Both the position numbers and the translations under genes were made by a program. Of a DNA stretch of 64,000 bases, positions 43,265-52,066 are shown piece after piece (the first letter of the stretch is position 1; the number at the start of each line of letters is the position of its first letter). The stretch spans positions 4,014 through 68,013 of the forward strand of contig JANOYE010000093.1 in assembly GCA_031428695.1 (NCBI GenBank), given 5' to 3'. This DNA comes from JANYCG01 sp031428695. GTDB taxonomy: Bacteria > Pseudomonadota > Gammaproteobacteria > Burkholderiales > Burkholderiaceae_C. The notes beneath the pieces are model-generated. The model saw only the letters and a program-made list of their open reading frames with translations. It had not been told where the DNA came from and searched no databases.

Positions 43265-43289
43265 AAAAACGGCAGCCTAAGCTGCCGTT
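43265..43289 (-). terminator. Terminator of the PEP-CTERM gene
   Basis: AACGGCAGC (43268-43276) pairs with GCTGCCGTT (43281-43289), loop CTAA. On the minus strand a run of five T (43269-43265) follows the hairpin. It separates the PEP-CTERM gene from the DMT gene. Confidence 0.85.
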
Positions 43290-43327
43290 GGGGAGAGTGC
43301 TGAAACTCGCTGGGAACTCAGCTGAAT

Positions 43328-44227
43328 TCAGGCCGCCTGCTTGCGACGGCGGGACAGCGCCACACCAACCAAGGCCAAACCAAACAGACCGAGCATGGTG
43401 GGCTCTGGCACCGTGAATACCCGCAGTTGGGTGATCGTCGAGCTCAACACATTTTCCGCCGTGTAGGCAAGAACCCCAAGGCCACCGGGGAGAACCACGG
43501 CGGTTTCATTCACAAAGCGGAACGAGATGAAATAAGGCGTACCACCCGCATCGGTGAAGAACTGGAAGGTGGCCTCCAGCGGAGTCGTTGAAAACACGTC
43601 ATCGCAAGGAAGTGGCGAACCCGTTGGATTGGGGGTAGGACTGCACAATGCTTCAGAGGCCGCATTGAAGGTTTCAAGGAATGAAATCGGGCTCAAACCT
43701 GGAACACCCAAACCGCCGAAACCTGGCTGAGCAAGTAGCGACACTTCCGCAAAAATGGCGACAAAGTTCATGAAGCCGCCGGCTTGTGTGAGAACGTTGT
43801 TTTGATGGGAGAACCGGTCGATGGTTTCCCAAGCACCGTTGGTCGTGACTGTTGTGAGGCCGTTCATGATATGAGCAACGTCCAAATAACTTTGGCCAGC
43901 GCCAGTAGAAGTACCCCAAGACACACGGTTGAATGTAGGCAAACCAACAACACCTGTTAGAGGTGGCGTTGTCAGACCAGGGGTAAACGCGGCGACAAGG
44001 AAGGGGGGAACGGTAGGATCCAAGGCAATATTGGGTACTAACCCCGTTTGAACCGCGCCAGTGTAAGCAAGGCTGCACGAGATAGAGCCACCACCGTCAC
44101 AAGTAGCGCTGCCCCCAATGAACCCACCGGTTGTATTGGTGCCGAATGAAGAAATCAGCGGCGCTGCCTGCGAACCCACCGCCAAGGCGGTGAACGCCAA
44201 GGCCGCAGCAATTTTGTGTAGTTTCAT
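43328..44227 (-). CDS. PEP-CTERM sorting-signal protein
   Basis: 299 residues. N-terminal signal peptide (KLHKIAAALAFTALAVGSQA). The C-terminus, residues 273-299, is the exosortase signal: VPEPTMLGLFGLALVGVALSRRR split as the VPEP motif, a hydrophobic helix and a basic tail. The middle is Gly/Thr/Phe-rich with three or more Cys and no recognised domain. XrtA, encoded 13 kb downstream, should cut at the PEP motif and release or anchor the protein at the envelope. A sigma-54-type promoter precedes it. AGGAG ribosome site. Confidence 0.92.
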   Translation of the reverse strand: MKLHKIAAALAFTALAVGSQAAPLISSFGTNTTGGFIGGSATCDGGGSISCSLAYTGAVQTGLVPNIALDPTVPPFLVAAFTPGLTTPPLTGVVGLPTFNRVSWGTSTGAGQSYLDVAHIMNGLTTVTTNGAWETIDRFSHQNNVLTQAGGFMNFVAIFAEVSLLAQPGFGGLGVPGLSPISFLETFNAASEALCSPTPNPTGSPLPCDDVFSTTPLEATFQFFTDAGGTPYFISFRFVNETAVVLPGGLGVLAYTAENVLSSTITQLRVFTVPEPTMLGLFGLALVGVALSRRRKQAA

Positions 44228-44276
44228 AATCGACTCCTAAAAAATGGTTGGGCTTAATGGCCCATGCACAAGTAAA

Positions 44277-44292
44277 AGCAATATCAATGCCA
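44277..44292 (-). promoter_or_regulatory. Sigma-54-type promoter for the PEP-CTERM gene
   Basis: Minus strand: TGGCAT (44292-44287), five bases, TTGCT (44281-44277); consensus TGGCAC-N5-TTGC(A/T) with one mismatch. Transcription would start near 44266, giving a leader of about 40 bases with AGGAG. PEP-CTERM genes in XrtA systems are known to be RpoN-dependent through PrsK/PrsR. Confidence 0.65.
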
Positions 44293-44477
44293 AGTTTTCA
44301 ATATCCTTATTTATCAAGGACTTAGTCAATTCCAAAAAAAAATCTAGGGGAGAGGTGTAAAAAAATTCGACACGCAAACCCCGGAAACTGATGCTGCGGG
44401 GCTGGCGGGCGGTTCAGCTCTATACTTTGCCGAAGAGAGTGGAAAATTTCCAAAAAGCCCGCCCGCAGGAGCCATTG

Positions 44478-45347
44478 ATGTCAACCCCGCCTGTTTTCAA
44501 CTATGACCGCGCATTCTCCAGAAACATTGGCTGGGTTACTCTGGGGGAGCAAGAAAAGCTGAAGAAAGCCCGCATTGGCATCGCCGGAATGGGTGGTGTG
44601 GGAGGGGCACACTTGCGAACCTTGGCCCGCCTGGGGCTGACCAAATTTAACATCTCCGATTTCGACGATTTTGACGTGCACAACCTGAACCGCCAGGCCG
44701 GGGCGTTTGTGTCTACCCTCGGGCATTCCAAGCTTGAATCGATGGCCAAGCTGGCCCTGGACATCAACCCCGAGATTGACCTGAGAAAATTCCCCAAAGG
44801 GGTTCAGCCCGACAACGTCGATGAGTTTCTGCGTGACGTTGACATTTACGTCGATGGGCTGGACTTTTTTGCTTTGCCAGCGCGCCGCATGGTGTTTGCC
44901 AAGTGCCGTGAAAAGGGCATTCCGGTGTTGACGGCAGCGCCGCTGGGCATTGGCACGGCATTTTTGTATTTTGACGCCAAAGGCATGAGCGCGGAAGACT
45001 ACTTTAAGTGGGAAGGGCACGAAGTGCAGGAGCAATATGCCCGATTCATCGCCGGTTTGTCGCCAGCGATGCTGAATCGCGACTATTTGGTGGCGCCTGA
45101 CGCGGTCAACTTCAAGGAAAAACGGGGGCCATCAACGATCATGGCCTGTGATCTTTGCGCAGGCGTCATGGGGGCTTCGGTGTTGAAGTTGTTGCTGGGC
45201 CGAGGCGCGCTTCGCGCGGCGCCGTGGGGCATGCATTTCGACGTTTACCACCAAAAACTGAAGTTCACCTGGCGGCCATGGGGCAATTCCAACCCGTTGC
45301 AATGGCTGATGCTGAAGTTCATCCGGCCGCGGCTGGGCATGAAATAA
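44478..45347 (+). CDS. ThiF/HesA-family E1-like protein
   Basis: 289 residues from the ATG at 44478 (AGGAG at 44467-44471). The adenylation fold has GIAGMGGVGGAHLRTLARLG (nucleotide loop), DFDVHNLNRQAG and STLGHSKLESMA, as in ThiF, MoeB and HesA. A CDLC pair near the end may bind zinc. No ubiquitin-like or sulfur-carrier gene is adjacent, so its acceptor is unknown. It lies between a PEP-CTERM gene and a sugar epimerase; a role in envelope-protein or peptide modification is inference. An upstream M at 44391 is not supported. Confidence 0.85.
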   Translation: MSTPPVFNYDRAFSRNIGWVTLGEQEKLKKARIGIAGMGGVGGAHLRTLARLGLTKFNISDFDDFDVHNLNRQAGAFVSTLGHSKLESMAKLALDINPEIDLRKFPKGVQPDNVDEFLRDVDIYVDGLDFFALPARRMVFAKCREKGIPVLTAAPLGIGTAFLYFDAKGMSAEDYFKWEGHEVQEQYARFIAGLSPAMLNRDYLVAPDAVNFKEKRGPSTIMACDLCAGVMGASVLKLLLGRGALRAAPWGMHFDVYHQKLKFTWRPWGNSNPLQWLMLKFIRPRLGMK

Positions 45348-45387
45348 GCGCTTTTTGCGTTCTTGAGGCGCATGGCAGAATCGCGCC

Positions 45388-46395
45388 ATGAAAATTTTGT
45401 TGACTGGCGCAGCCGGATTCATCGGCATGACGACCGCGCTGCGCCTGTTGGCACGGGGCGATGAGGTTGTTGGGCTCGATAACCTGAACGACTATTACGC
45501 GGTATCGCTGAAAGAAGATCGGCTCAAACGGCTGACACCGCACCCCAATTTCAGGTTTGTGAAGCTCGACGTGGCCAACCGCGAGGGCGTGGCCGGCTTG
45601 TTTACCGCTGAAAAGTTTGACCGCGTGATCCACTTGGCCGCCCAAGCCGGCGTGCGTTATTCGTTACAAAACCCGCATGCCTATATCGACAGCAATATTG
45701 TCGGTTTTACGAATATTCTGGAAGGGTGCCGCCACAGCAAGGTGCAGCATTTGGTGTACGCCTCAAGCTCCAGCGTGTATGGCGGCAACACCAAAATGCC
45801 GTTTTCAGAACATGACAGCGTGGACCACCCGATCAGCCTTTACGCGGCGACCAAAAAAGCCAATGAACTGATGGCGCACACCTACAGCCACTTGTATGGA
45901 TTGCCGACAACGGGGCTTCGCTTTTTCACAGTTTACGGCCCTTGGGGCCGGCCAGACATGGCGCTGTTTTTGTTTACGCGGGCTATTCTGGAAGGGCGCT
46001 CGATAGACGTATTCAATCAAGGCAACATGCAGCGCGATTTCACGTTTGTCGATGACATCGTGGAGGGCGTTATTCGCGTGGTAGATCGCGTTGCCGAGCC
46101 GAATGCTGCTTATGATCCGCTGGAAGCTGACCCAGCCACCAGCAGCGCGCCTTACCGGATGTTCAATATTGGCAACAATAACCCGGTGCAGTTGCTGGAA
46201 TTTATTGCTTGCATAGAACGGGCGTTAGGGCGAAAAGCGACAAAAAACCTGCTGCCGCTGCAGGATGGCGACGTGCCAGCCACCTTTGCCAATACCGACG
46301 CGTTGAACGCCTGGGTTGGTTTCGTGCCGGGAACCTCTGTTGAGACCGGAGTGGCCCGCTTTGTCGATTGGTACCGTGGGTATTACAAGGTTTAG
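45388..46395 (+). CDS. NAD-dependent sugar epimerase (UDP-glucuronate 4-epimerase-like)
   Basis: 335 residues, an extended SDR. TGAAGFIG (6-13) binds NAD, Y152 and K156 in SLYAATKK are the catalytic pair, and NDYYAVSLKEDRL is the characteristic region of CapI/UDP-GlcA epimerases; FFTVYGPWGRPDMA follows. It makes a nucleotide-sugar precursor for the polysaccharide cluster. Starts 40 bases after the ThiF gene. Substrate call is by similarity. Confidence 0.9.
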   Translation: MKILLTGAAGFIGMTTALRLLARGDEVVGLDNLNDYYAVSLKEDRLKRLTPHPNFRFVKLDVANREGVAGLFTAEKFDRVIHLAAQAGVRYSLQNPHAYIDSNIVGFTNILEGCRHSKVQHLVYASSSSVYGGNTKMPFSEHDSVDHPISLYAATKKANELMAHTYSHLYGLPTTGLRFFTVYGPWGRPDMALFLFTRAILEGRSIDVFNQGNMQRDFTFVDDIVEGVIRVVDRVAEPNAAYDPLEADPATSSAPYRMFNIGNNNPVQLLEFIACIERALGRKATKNLLPLQDGDVPATFANTDALNAWVGFVPGTSVETGVARFVDWYRGYYKV

Positions 46396-46396
46396 C

Positions 46397-46431
46397 TTCT
46401 AACTTTACTGCCATCGTTATTTCTAACTTTA
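46397..46431. repeat. Short direct repeat in a convergent gap
   Basis: TTCTAACTTTA occurs at 46397-46407 and 46421-46431, 24 bases apart, just after the epimerase stop. The gap to the convergent phosphatase gene has no clear hairpin terminator. Role unknown. Confidence 0.45.
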
Positions 46432-46463
46432 GCGGATTGAGAAGCCCTGAAATCTCGGGGCGG

Positions 46464-46976
46464 TTAGGGCCGCGTAGCGAGTTTGGCAAGAATTTGCTTG
46501 GCACCCGCTTCGCACAAATCGAGTACACGCTCGAAACCCGCCACGTTGCCGTAATAAGGGTCCGGAACTTCGATGGGCAAGGGCGGGGCGCTTTGGTCGA
46601 CAGTGGCACCCGCGGTAACGCCATAAGTGGCTCCGTAAGCAAGGTACAAATGCAGTTTGTTGCTCTGATCAGGCGGGCAGATTTGCTGCATGGCAGCAAG
46701 ATTGGCCGAGTCCATGGCGAAGATCAGGTCAAACTCTGAGAAATCCTTGATGCTCACTTTTCGGGAGCGCATTCGCCCGATTTCGTATCCTCGGCGCAAC
46801 AGCGCGGCCTCGGCCCGTGGGTCGGGTTTTTCGCCGAAATGACTGGCATGCGTGCCTGCCGAGTCGACACTGACCAATTTTTGAAGCCCGCCGCGTTGCG
46901 CCTGCGCCCGCAGCGCCACTTGCGCCATGGGTGAGCGGCAAATGTTACCCATACAGACGACAAGCAGCTTTTTCAT
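46464..46976 (-). CDS. Low-molecular-weight protein tyrosine phosphatase
   Basis: 170 residues from the ATG at 46976 (MKKLLVVCMGNICRSP). C8 and R14 form the CX5R active loop and D139 in VPDPYYG the general acid. It is slightly longer than most LMW-PTPs (about 150). Such phosphatases dephosphorylate the tyrosine autokinase of polysaccharide export systems; the autokinase is encoded 3 kb downstream on the other strand. It is divergent from the export lipoprotein gene. Confidence 0.92.
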   Translation of the reverse strand: MKKLLVVCMGNICRSPMAQVALRAQAQRGGLQKLVSVDSAGTHASHFGEKPDPRAEAALLRRGYEIGRMRSRKVSIKDFSEFDLIFAMDSANLAAMQQICPPDQSNKLHLYLAYGATYGVTAGATVDQSAPPLPIEVPDPYYGNVAGFERVLDLCEAGAKQILAKLATRP

Positions 46977-47198
46977 AGGAACGAATTCTAGAGATGCAAA
47001 ACACAATGCAAGCAGCGCAGGGTTTCATCTCCGCATAAAAAATGCCTAGGGCAATGTAATATTTCTCGCTTGCGTCCTCAATTGAAGAGGCGCGCCAATT
47101 TGCTATCAGTTTTACGCCCAAATGCGTTATATTCAATGGGAATCACCTGATTGCCGGGCGCTGTCAATCCTGAAACCCCGAGAAGAATGGAAGCTGTC

Positions 47199-47831
47199 AT
47201 GAAAAATATTTGCACACAAACAGTCTTTGTCGCGCGCTGGGCCTTGCTGGCTTTGGTGGTTTCGTTTGTTACTGCGTGTGCCCAAGGACCGACCTACCCG
47301 CCAGCGCCCACTGGCGCGGCCAATGCAGGCTACAACTATATTGTTGGCCCTGGAGACTCGCTCAACATCATAGTTTGGCGAAATCCTGAGCTGTCGATGT
47401 CCGTGCCAGTGCGGCCAGACGGCAAGTTGACCACCCCGCTCGTGGAAGAGCTGTACGTTCAGGGCAAAACATCCGTAGAGATCGCCCGCGACGTGGAGAA
47501 GGCTTTGGCCAAGTATGTTCGTGACCCGGTCGTGACCGTGATCGTGACCGGGTTTGTTGGCCCCTACAGCGAACAAATCCGCGTGGTCGGCGAAGCATCC
47601 AAGCCGCAATTCTTGCCCTACAAGCAAAAGATGACGCTGCTCGACGTGATGATCGCGGTGGGTGGCCTGACAGATTTTGCCGATGGCAACGCGGCTACCA
47701 TCTACCGGGCGTCCGAGGGTGACAAGCGGTATTCAGTTCGTATCAAAGACCTGATTAAACGCGGCGATATTTCTGCCAATGTAGAAATGAAGCCGGGCGA
47801 CGTCCTGATAATTCCTCAGGGTTGGTTCTGA
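47199..47831 (+). CDS. XrtA-type polysaccharide export lipoprotein
   Basis: 210 residues from the ATG at 47199; GGAAG lies five bases before it. A lipoprotein signal ends VTAC, so C27 is lipidated. The Wza-type export domain follows: YIVGPGDSLNIIVWRNPELS and PVRPDGKLTTPLVEEL, then a SLBB-like part (IRVVGEASKPQFLPY, MTLLDVMIAVGG). It forms or gates the outer-membrane channel for the polymer. First gene of the long cluster. Confidence 0.92.
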   Translation: MKNICTQTVFVARWALLALVVSFVTACAQGPTYPPAPTGAANAGYNYIVGPGDSLNIIVWRNPELSMSVPVRPDGKLTTPLVEELYVQGKTSVEIARDVEKALAKYVRDPVVTVIVTGFVGPYSEQIRVVGEASKPQFLPYKQKMTLLDVMIAVGGLTDFADGNAATIYRASEGDKRYSVRIKDLIKRGDISANVEMKPGDVLIIPQGWF

Positions 47832-47922
47832 TACAGAGGTTTGGTGAATCTCATTCGGCGGTCTCGCGGGCGTGTCCCGCGACGCGAAGATGACGCCATT
47901 TCTTGAAGAATGATGCCTGTAA

Positions 47923-49497
47923 ATGGATGAATTGCTTGGACAATTGTCGACGATTGCACGCGGTGTCTGGAAACACCGCTGGCCTGGGTTGCTCGTGGCT
48001 TGGGTCGTCGGCGCGATCGGGGCTGCTGTGGTTCTGTGGGTGCCAGACAAATTTGAAGCCAGCGCCCGGATTTACGTCGACACACAATCGATTTTGAAAC
48101 CCTTGATGTCTGGGTTGGCCGTTCAGCCCAATGTGGAGCAACAAGTGGCGATGTTGAGCCGAACGCTCATCAGTCGCCCCAATGTTGAAAAACTAGTCCG
48201 GATGGCCGATCTGGACTTGGGCGAGAAGACGAAGGAATCCCGTGACGCTTTGATTGAGCAGGTGACGAAGGCGATACAGATCAAAAACACCGGTCGGGAC
48301 AACCTCTACACCATGAGTTACCGTGACTCGGTGCCTGAAAAAGCCAGGCGCGTCGTGCAGTCGATGGTTTCTATCTTCGTCGAATCCAGTCTGGGTGACA
48401 CCCGCAAAGATTCGGATGTGGCCAAGAAATTTATTGATGAGCAGATCAAGAGTTATGTTGTCAAGCTCGAAGAAGCCGAGGCGCGGCTGAAAGAATTCAA
48501 GTTGCGCAATATTGAAACCCAAACGGCAGACGGCAAAGACATGTCCGCGCGGATCAGCGAAGTAACAAACCAACTCAACCAGGCGCGCCTTGAACTTAAA
48601 GAGGCGGAAAACGCACGGGACGCCGCCAAAAAGCAGCTTGACGCCGAAAAGTCCCAAACAACCAGTGTTTCCACTCGAAGTCTGCTGCAGGAATCCGCAA
48701 CCACCGTAGCTACGCCTGAAATAGATGCGCGGATCAATGCGCAAAAGTCAAATATTGACAACTTGCTGCAGCGGTTCACCGAAAGCCATCCTGATGTCAT
48801 CAATGCGCGGAAGCTGATCAAAGACCTCGAAGACCAAAAGCGCAAAGAGGTTGCTGAGTTACGCAAGGCGGCCATGGCCGTACCGGCGCCACAGCCTGGC
48901 GCAAGCCTTGCGTCGCAAGAGCTGGGTCGGATGTTGGCCACGTCGGAAGTGCAGGTTGCGTCGTTGCGGGCGCGGGTTGGTGAATACGAGTCACGGGTCA
49001 AGCGAGCTCGGGAGTTGATGAAGACGGCACCTCAAATTGAGTCTGAGTACTCGCAGCTCAATCGTGACTACGCGATCAACAAAAAGAATTACGAGGATTT
49101 GGTTTCGCGTAGGGAGCAAGCGGCGTTGTCAGGAGACTTGGAGGGGGCCGCTGGCATTGCAGATTTCCGGCTGATCGACCCGCCCAGGGTGTCTCCGCAG
49201 CCTGTTGCCCCCAATCGCCTGCTGTTGATGCCGTTGGCGCTGCTTGCCGCACTGGGCGCTGGTCTTGCTACGGCATTCATCGCCAGCCAAATGCGAGCAG
49301 TTGTATTTGATGCGCGCGGTTTGCGTGACCTTGCCGGATTGCCATTACTGGGCGTTGTTACCCTGTTGGTTAATGACACTGCCAAAGCGCGTGACCGTGG
49401 CGAGCGGAACAAGTTCGTGTTTGCTTCCGCAAGTCTTATCGGTGTCTTTATTGCCGGTATTGCCGCTTTGGCGTATTTCTCTGGACGGGTGACCTAA
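47923..49497 (+). CDS. XrtA-system polysaccharide chain-length determinant (Wzz-like)
   Basis: 524 residues. A first membrane helix (LLVAWVVGAIGAAVVLWV, about 24-41), then a Wzz domain (FEASARIYVDTQSI), a long periplasmic coiled coil (about 170-390, rich in E, K, Q and A) and a GNVR-like region (YEDLVSRREQAALSGDLE). A second membrane helix follows near 440-460 and a third ends the protein. These proteins control chain length and contact the tyrosine kinase. No kinase domain is fused; the next gene supplies it. Confidence 0.92.
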   Translation: MDELLGQLSTIARGVWKHRWPGLLVAWVVGAIGAAVVLWVPDKFEASARIYVDTQSILKPLMSGLAVQPNVEQQVAMLSRTLISRPNVEKLVRMADLDLGEKTKESRDALIEQVTKAIQIKNTGRDNLYTMSYRDSVPEKARRVVQSMVSIFVESSLGDTRKDSDVAKKFIDEQIKSYVVKLEEAEARLKEFKLRNIETQTADGKDMSARISEVTNQLNQARLELKEAENARDAAKKQLDAEKSQTTSVSTRSLLQESATTVATPEIDARINAQKSNIDNLLQRFTESHPDVINARKLIKDLEDQKRKEVAELRKAAMAVPAPQPGASLASQELGRMLATSEVQVASLRARVGEYESRVKRARELMKTAPQIESEYSQLNRDYAINKKNYEDLVSRREQAALSGDLEGAAGIADFRLIDPPRVSPQPVAPNRLLLMPLALLAALGAGLATAFIASQMRAVVFDARGLRDLAGLPLLGVVTLLVNDTAKARDRGERNKFVFASASLIGVFIAGIAALAYFSGRVT

Positions 49498-49502
49498 GCT
49501 TC

Positions 49503-50450
49503 ATGACAAGTCTAATAGAGCAGGCCACATTGAGGCTCGAGCAGCTGCGTCGAGCGGGTGCATCCATGCCGGCCGGTGCCCCGGCCTTTCCAAAGAAAGA
49601 ATTTGACGGCTCTGCTGAAGGCAAAGCGACAGAAATGCCTCTGGCCTCTCTTGTTCAGGCCCCTGCGGTGGCTGCCAAGCCCGCAGTGGCCTCGCGGCGG
49701 GTGGAAATTGATCTGGAAGCACTTTCGGTGGCTGGAATTGTCAGCCCCAATTCGCCGCGCTCACAAATTGCAGACCAATTTCGGGTTATCAAGCGGCCAC
49801 TGATCAGCAACGCACTTGGCAAAGGCGCCTCTGCGGTGGCCAATGGCAATCTGATCATGGTGACCAGTGCGTTGGCTGGTGAAGGCAAGAGTTTCACGGC
49901 GATCAATCTGGCGATGAGCATCGCCACTGAATTAGATACCACCGTGCTACTGGTCGACGCAGACGTGGCCAGGCCATCGGTTCTTAGGGTGCTGGGGTTG
50001 CCGCCAAGTCCAGGGTTGCTTGACTTGATACTCGACGAAACGCTCGAGATGTCCAGCGTGCTTTTGCGGACCAACATTGAAAAGCTGACCTTGTTGCCCA
50101 GCGGTACGCCGCACGAGCGTGCGACTGAGTTGCTGGCCAGCGACGCCATGATCAAGTTGCTTAACAACATGGCGGACCGCTATCCAGACCGAATCATTAT
50201 TTTTGACTCGCCGCCTTTGTTGTTGACAACAGAGTCACGTGTGCTGGCGACCCACATGGGGCAAATTGTGTTGGTGGTCAAGGCAGAAAGTACTTTGCAG
50301 GCCGATGTCAAACATGCGCTTTCCAATATAGAAGCGTGCCCAGTCAAACTGCTGGTCTTGAATCAGGCGAGGTCGGCCTCTCAAGGCACCTATGGTTACG
50401 GTTATGGTTACGGCTATGGCTACGGCCAGCAGGAGCAGGTGTCTCAATGA
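49503..50450 (+). CDS. XrtA-associated tyrosine autokinase with a Tyr-Gly tail
   Basis: 315 residues. It has the BY-kinase fold: TSALAGEGKSF (K129 of Walker A), the LLVDADVARPS Walker A' and FDSPPLLLTTES Walker B. The C-terminus has YG repeated six times before QQEQVSQ; such Tyr clusters are the autophosphorylation sites of this family. It interacts with the chain-length protein and, by phosphorylation state, controls export. It starts five bases after the Wzz-like gene and overlaps the outer-membrane protein gene by 4 bases. Confidence 0.94.
   Translation: MTSLIEQATLRLEQLRRAGASMPAGAPAFPKKEFDGSAEGKATEMPLASLVQAPAVAAKPAVASRRVEIDLEALSVAGIVSPNSPRSQIADQFRVIKRPLISNALGKGASAVANGNLIMVTSALAGEGKSFTAINLAMSIATELDTTVLLVDADVARPSVLRVLGLPPSPGLLDLILDETLEMSSVLLRTNIEKLTLLPSGTPHERATELLASDAMIKLLNNMADRYPDRIIIFDSPPLLLTTESRVLATHMGQIVLVVKAESTLQADVKHALSNIEACPVKLLVLNQARSASQGTYGYGYGYGYGYGQQEQVSQ
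50391..50426 (+). repeat. TAYGGY tandem repeat encoding the Tyr-Gly tail
   Basis: 36 bases, six tandem units of TA(T/C)GG(T/C), encode six Tyr-Gly pairs. Slippage here could change the number of phosphorylation sites in frame. Confidence 0.85.
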
Positions 50451-52063
50451 CGTGCCGCCCCTCCGCGTCTCAAGGCTGGCATCGCTGCCACGCGCATTTG
50501 AAGACTGGAGTTGAGTTTTGCGGGAAAACGCTTGCTGTTGCTGTGACCTTGGTGGCTGCTGGAGTGTCCAGCGGGGTTTTCGCTCAAGAAGAAGCGCAAG
50601 GCCAAACCACAGCAGGACCGACGGCAGGACGACCTGCAGTTTCAATCGTTCCAAGAGTGACAGTCACAGAAATCTTTACGGACAACGCGACCCTGTCTGC
50701 CAATTCCAAACAATCAGACCTCATCACTGAAGTGATCCCCGGAGTGAGGATTTCTTCATCGTTTGGGCGTACAAAGGGTTATTTTGATTACGCATTGAAC
50801 GCCAGGCAATCCACCCGAGCAGGCGCTACTGGAACCTTGCAAAGTGTGTTGACGACTTTTGGTTCGATGGAGGCTGTCGACAATTTCGCGTTTATCGACT
50901 TCAGCGCGTCGATTTCCCAGCAAGCCGTTTCGGGCTTGGGAGTGCAGTCACCCGGAAATTATTCTGCCAACGCGAACCAGACAGAAACGTCCACTTACCG
51001 GCTTTCGCCCTACCTTCGTGGGAGCTTGGGTGGTTTCGCGGATTACCAAACCAGGTACAGTTTTAGCAAGACCCGGAGCGATTCCACCGCCACCTCAGAA
51101 ATCACAACCAAGGACTTGCTGTTGTCCCTCAAAGGCAGCCCTTCGGCGAGTCGCCTGGGGTGGGGTGTGCAAGCCAGCCAACAATCTGCCAACTACTCAG
51201 TGGGCAGAACAACTGAGAGCGATTCATTGACAGGTTCGCTTTCCTACGCCTTGATGCCTCAACTCGTTGTAACCGCCACGGCTGGACAAGAAGGCAATAA
51301 CTACAACTCGCTGGCAAGGGAAACCAACCTGACGACCGGCCAGGGCATTCAGTGGACACCCTCTCCAAACGCCAATTTTTCTGCCTCTCGGCAAACGAGG
51401 GTGTTTGGGCAATCCCACACCATCAACTTTGGTTACCGCACGGGGCGTACCGCTTGGAGTTTTACAGACTCACAAGATGTGACCAATTCCCCCAGCCAGT
51501 CGGGCTTGACAAGCTTGGGGCCGATCTACGACCTTTATTTTGCTCAATTTGCCACAGTGGAACCGGATCCAGTCAAACGGGCTGAATTGGTTAACGCATT
51601 TTTGCAAGCAAACGGCATCAATCCCAATGCGATCGTTGTAAGCAACTTTTTGACATCCGCAGTGTCTTTGCAGCGCCGTCAAGATTTATCGTTTACGCTG
51701 CTCGGTGTCCGGGACACCATTACCTTCACTGCTTCGAGAACGGAGACATCCCGGTTGGATACGATTTCCACGGCAATTGATGATCTCGCTAACGCCACAT
51801 TGATTCGCCAAACTGGTTTGAGTGTCAGTTATGCACACCGCCTCACGCCGGACACTTCCGTCAACTTAACTGGATTGAGCCAGCGGTCGTCAGACTCAAG
51901 CGGCCTGCAGGAAACGTCATCGAATTCAGTCAATCTTGGCGTTTCGACCAGGCTTGGACTGAGGACGTCCGCTGCGGTCAATGCGCGAAGGGTGATATTT
52001 GAAAGCAAAACCTCGCCCTACAACGAAACGGCAATTACCGGAACTGTCAACGTTCAGTTTTGA
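50447..52063 (+). CDS. XrtA-associated outer-membrane beta-barrel protein
   Basis: 538 residues from the ATG at 50447, overlapping the kinase stop. A longer-than-usual N-terminal stretch precedes a signal sequence (TLAVAVTLVAAGVSSGVFAQ), so a later non-ATG start is possible. The mature part is full of alternating polar/hydrophobic strands rich in Ser, Thr, Gly and Gln (for example FGRTKGYFDYALNARQS) and ends in NVQF, a Phe-terminated beta-signal as in barrel proteins. It matches the TIGR03016 group of PEP-CTERM clusters. Confidence 0.85.
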   Translation: MTCRPSASQGWHRCHAHLKTGVEFCGKTLAVAVTLVAAGVSSGVFAQEEAQGQTTAGPTAGRPAVSIVPRVTVTEIFTDNATLSANSKQSDLITEVIPGVRISSSFGRTKGYFDYALNARQSTRAGATGTLQSVLTTFGSMEAVDNFAFIDFSASISQQAVSGLGVQSPGNYSANANQTETSTYRLSPYLRGSLGGFADYQTRYSFSKTRSDSTATSEITTKDLLLSLKGSPSASRLGWGVQASQQSANYSVGRTTESDSLTGSLSYALMPQLVVTATAGQEGNNYNSLARETNLTTGQGIQWTPSPNANFSASRQTRVFGQSHTINFGYRTGRTAWSFTDSQDVTNSPSQSGLTSLGPIYDLYFAQFATVEPDPVKRAELVNAFLQANGINPNAIVVSNFLTSAVSLQRRQDLSFTLLGVRDTITFTASRTETSRLDTISTAIDDLANATLIRQTGLSVSYAHRLTPDTSVNLTGLSQRSSDSSGLQETSSNSVNLGVSTRLGLRTSAAVNARRVIFESKTSPYNETAITGTVNVQF

Positions 52064-52066
52064 CCC

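Noticed and set aside
44421..44426. TATACT as the promoter of the ThiF-like gene
   Set aside because: A plausible -10 but no -35 at the right distance; not listed as a feature.
47103..47133. GCTATCAGTTTTACG before the export lipoprotein gene as a ninth repeat copy
   Set aside because: Only the first five bases match; AGC and CGTGACTT are missing at their fixed distances.
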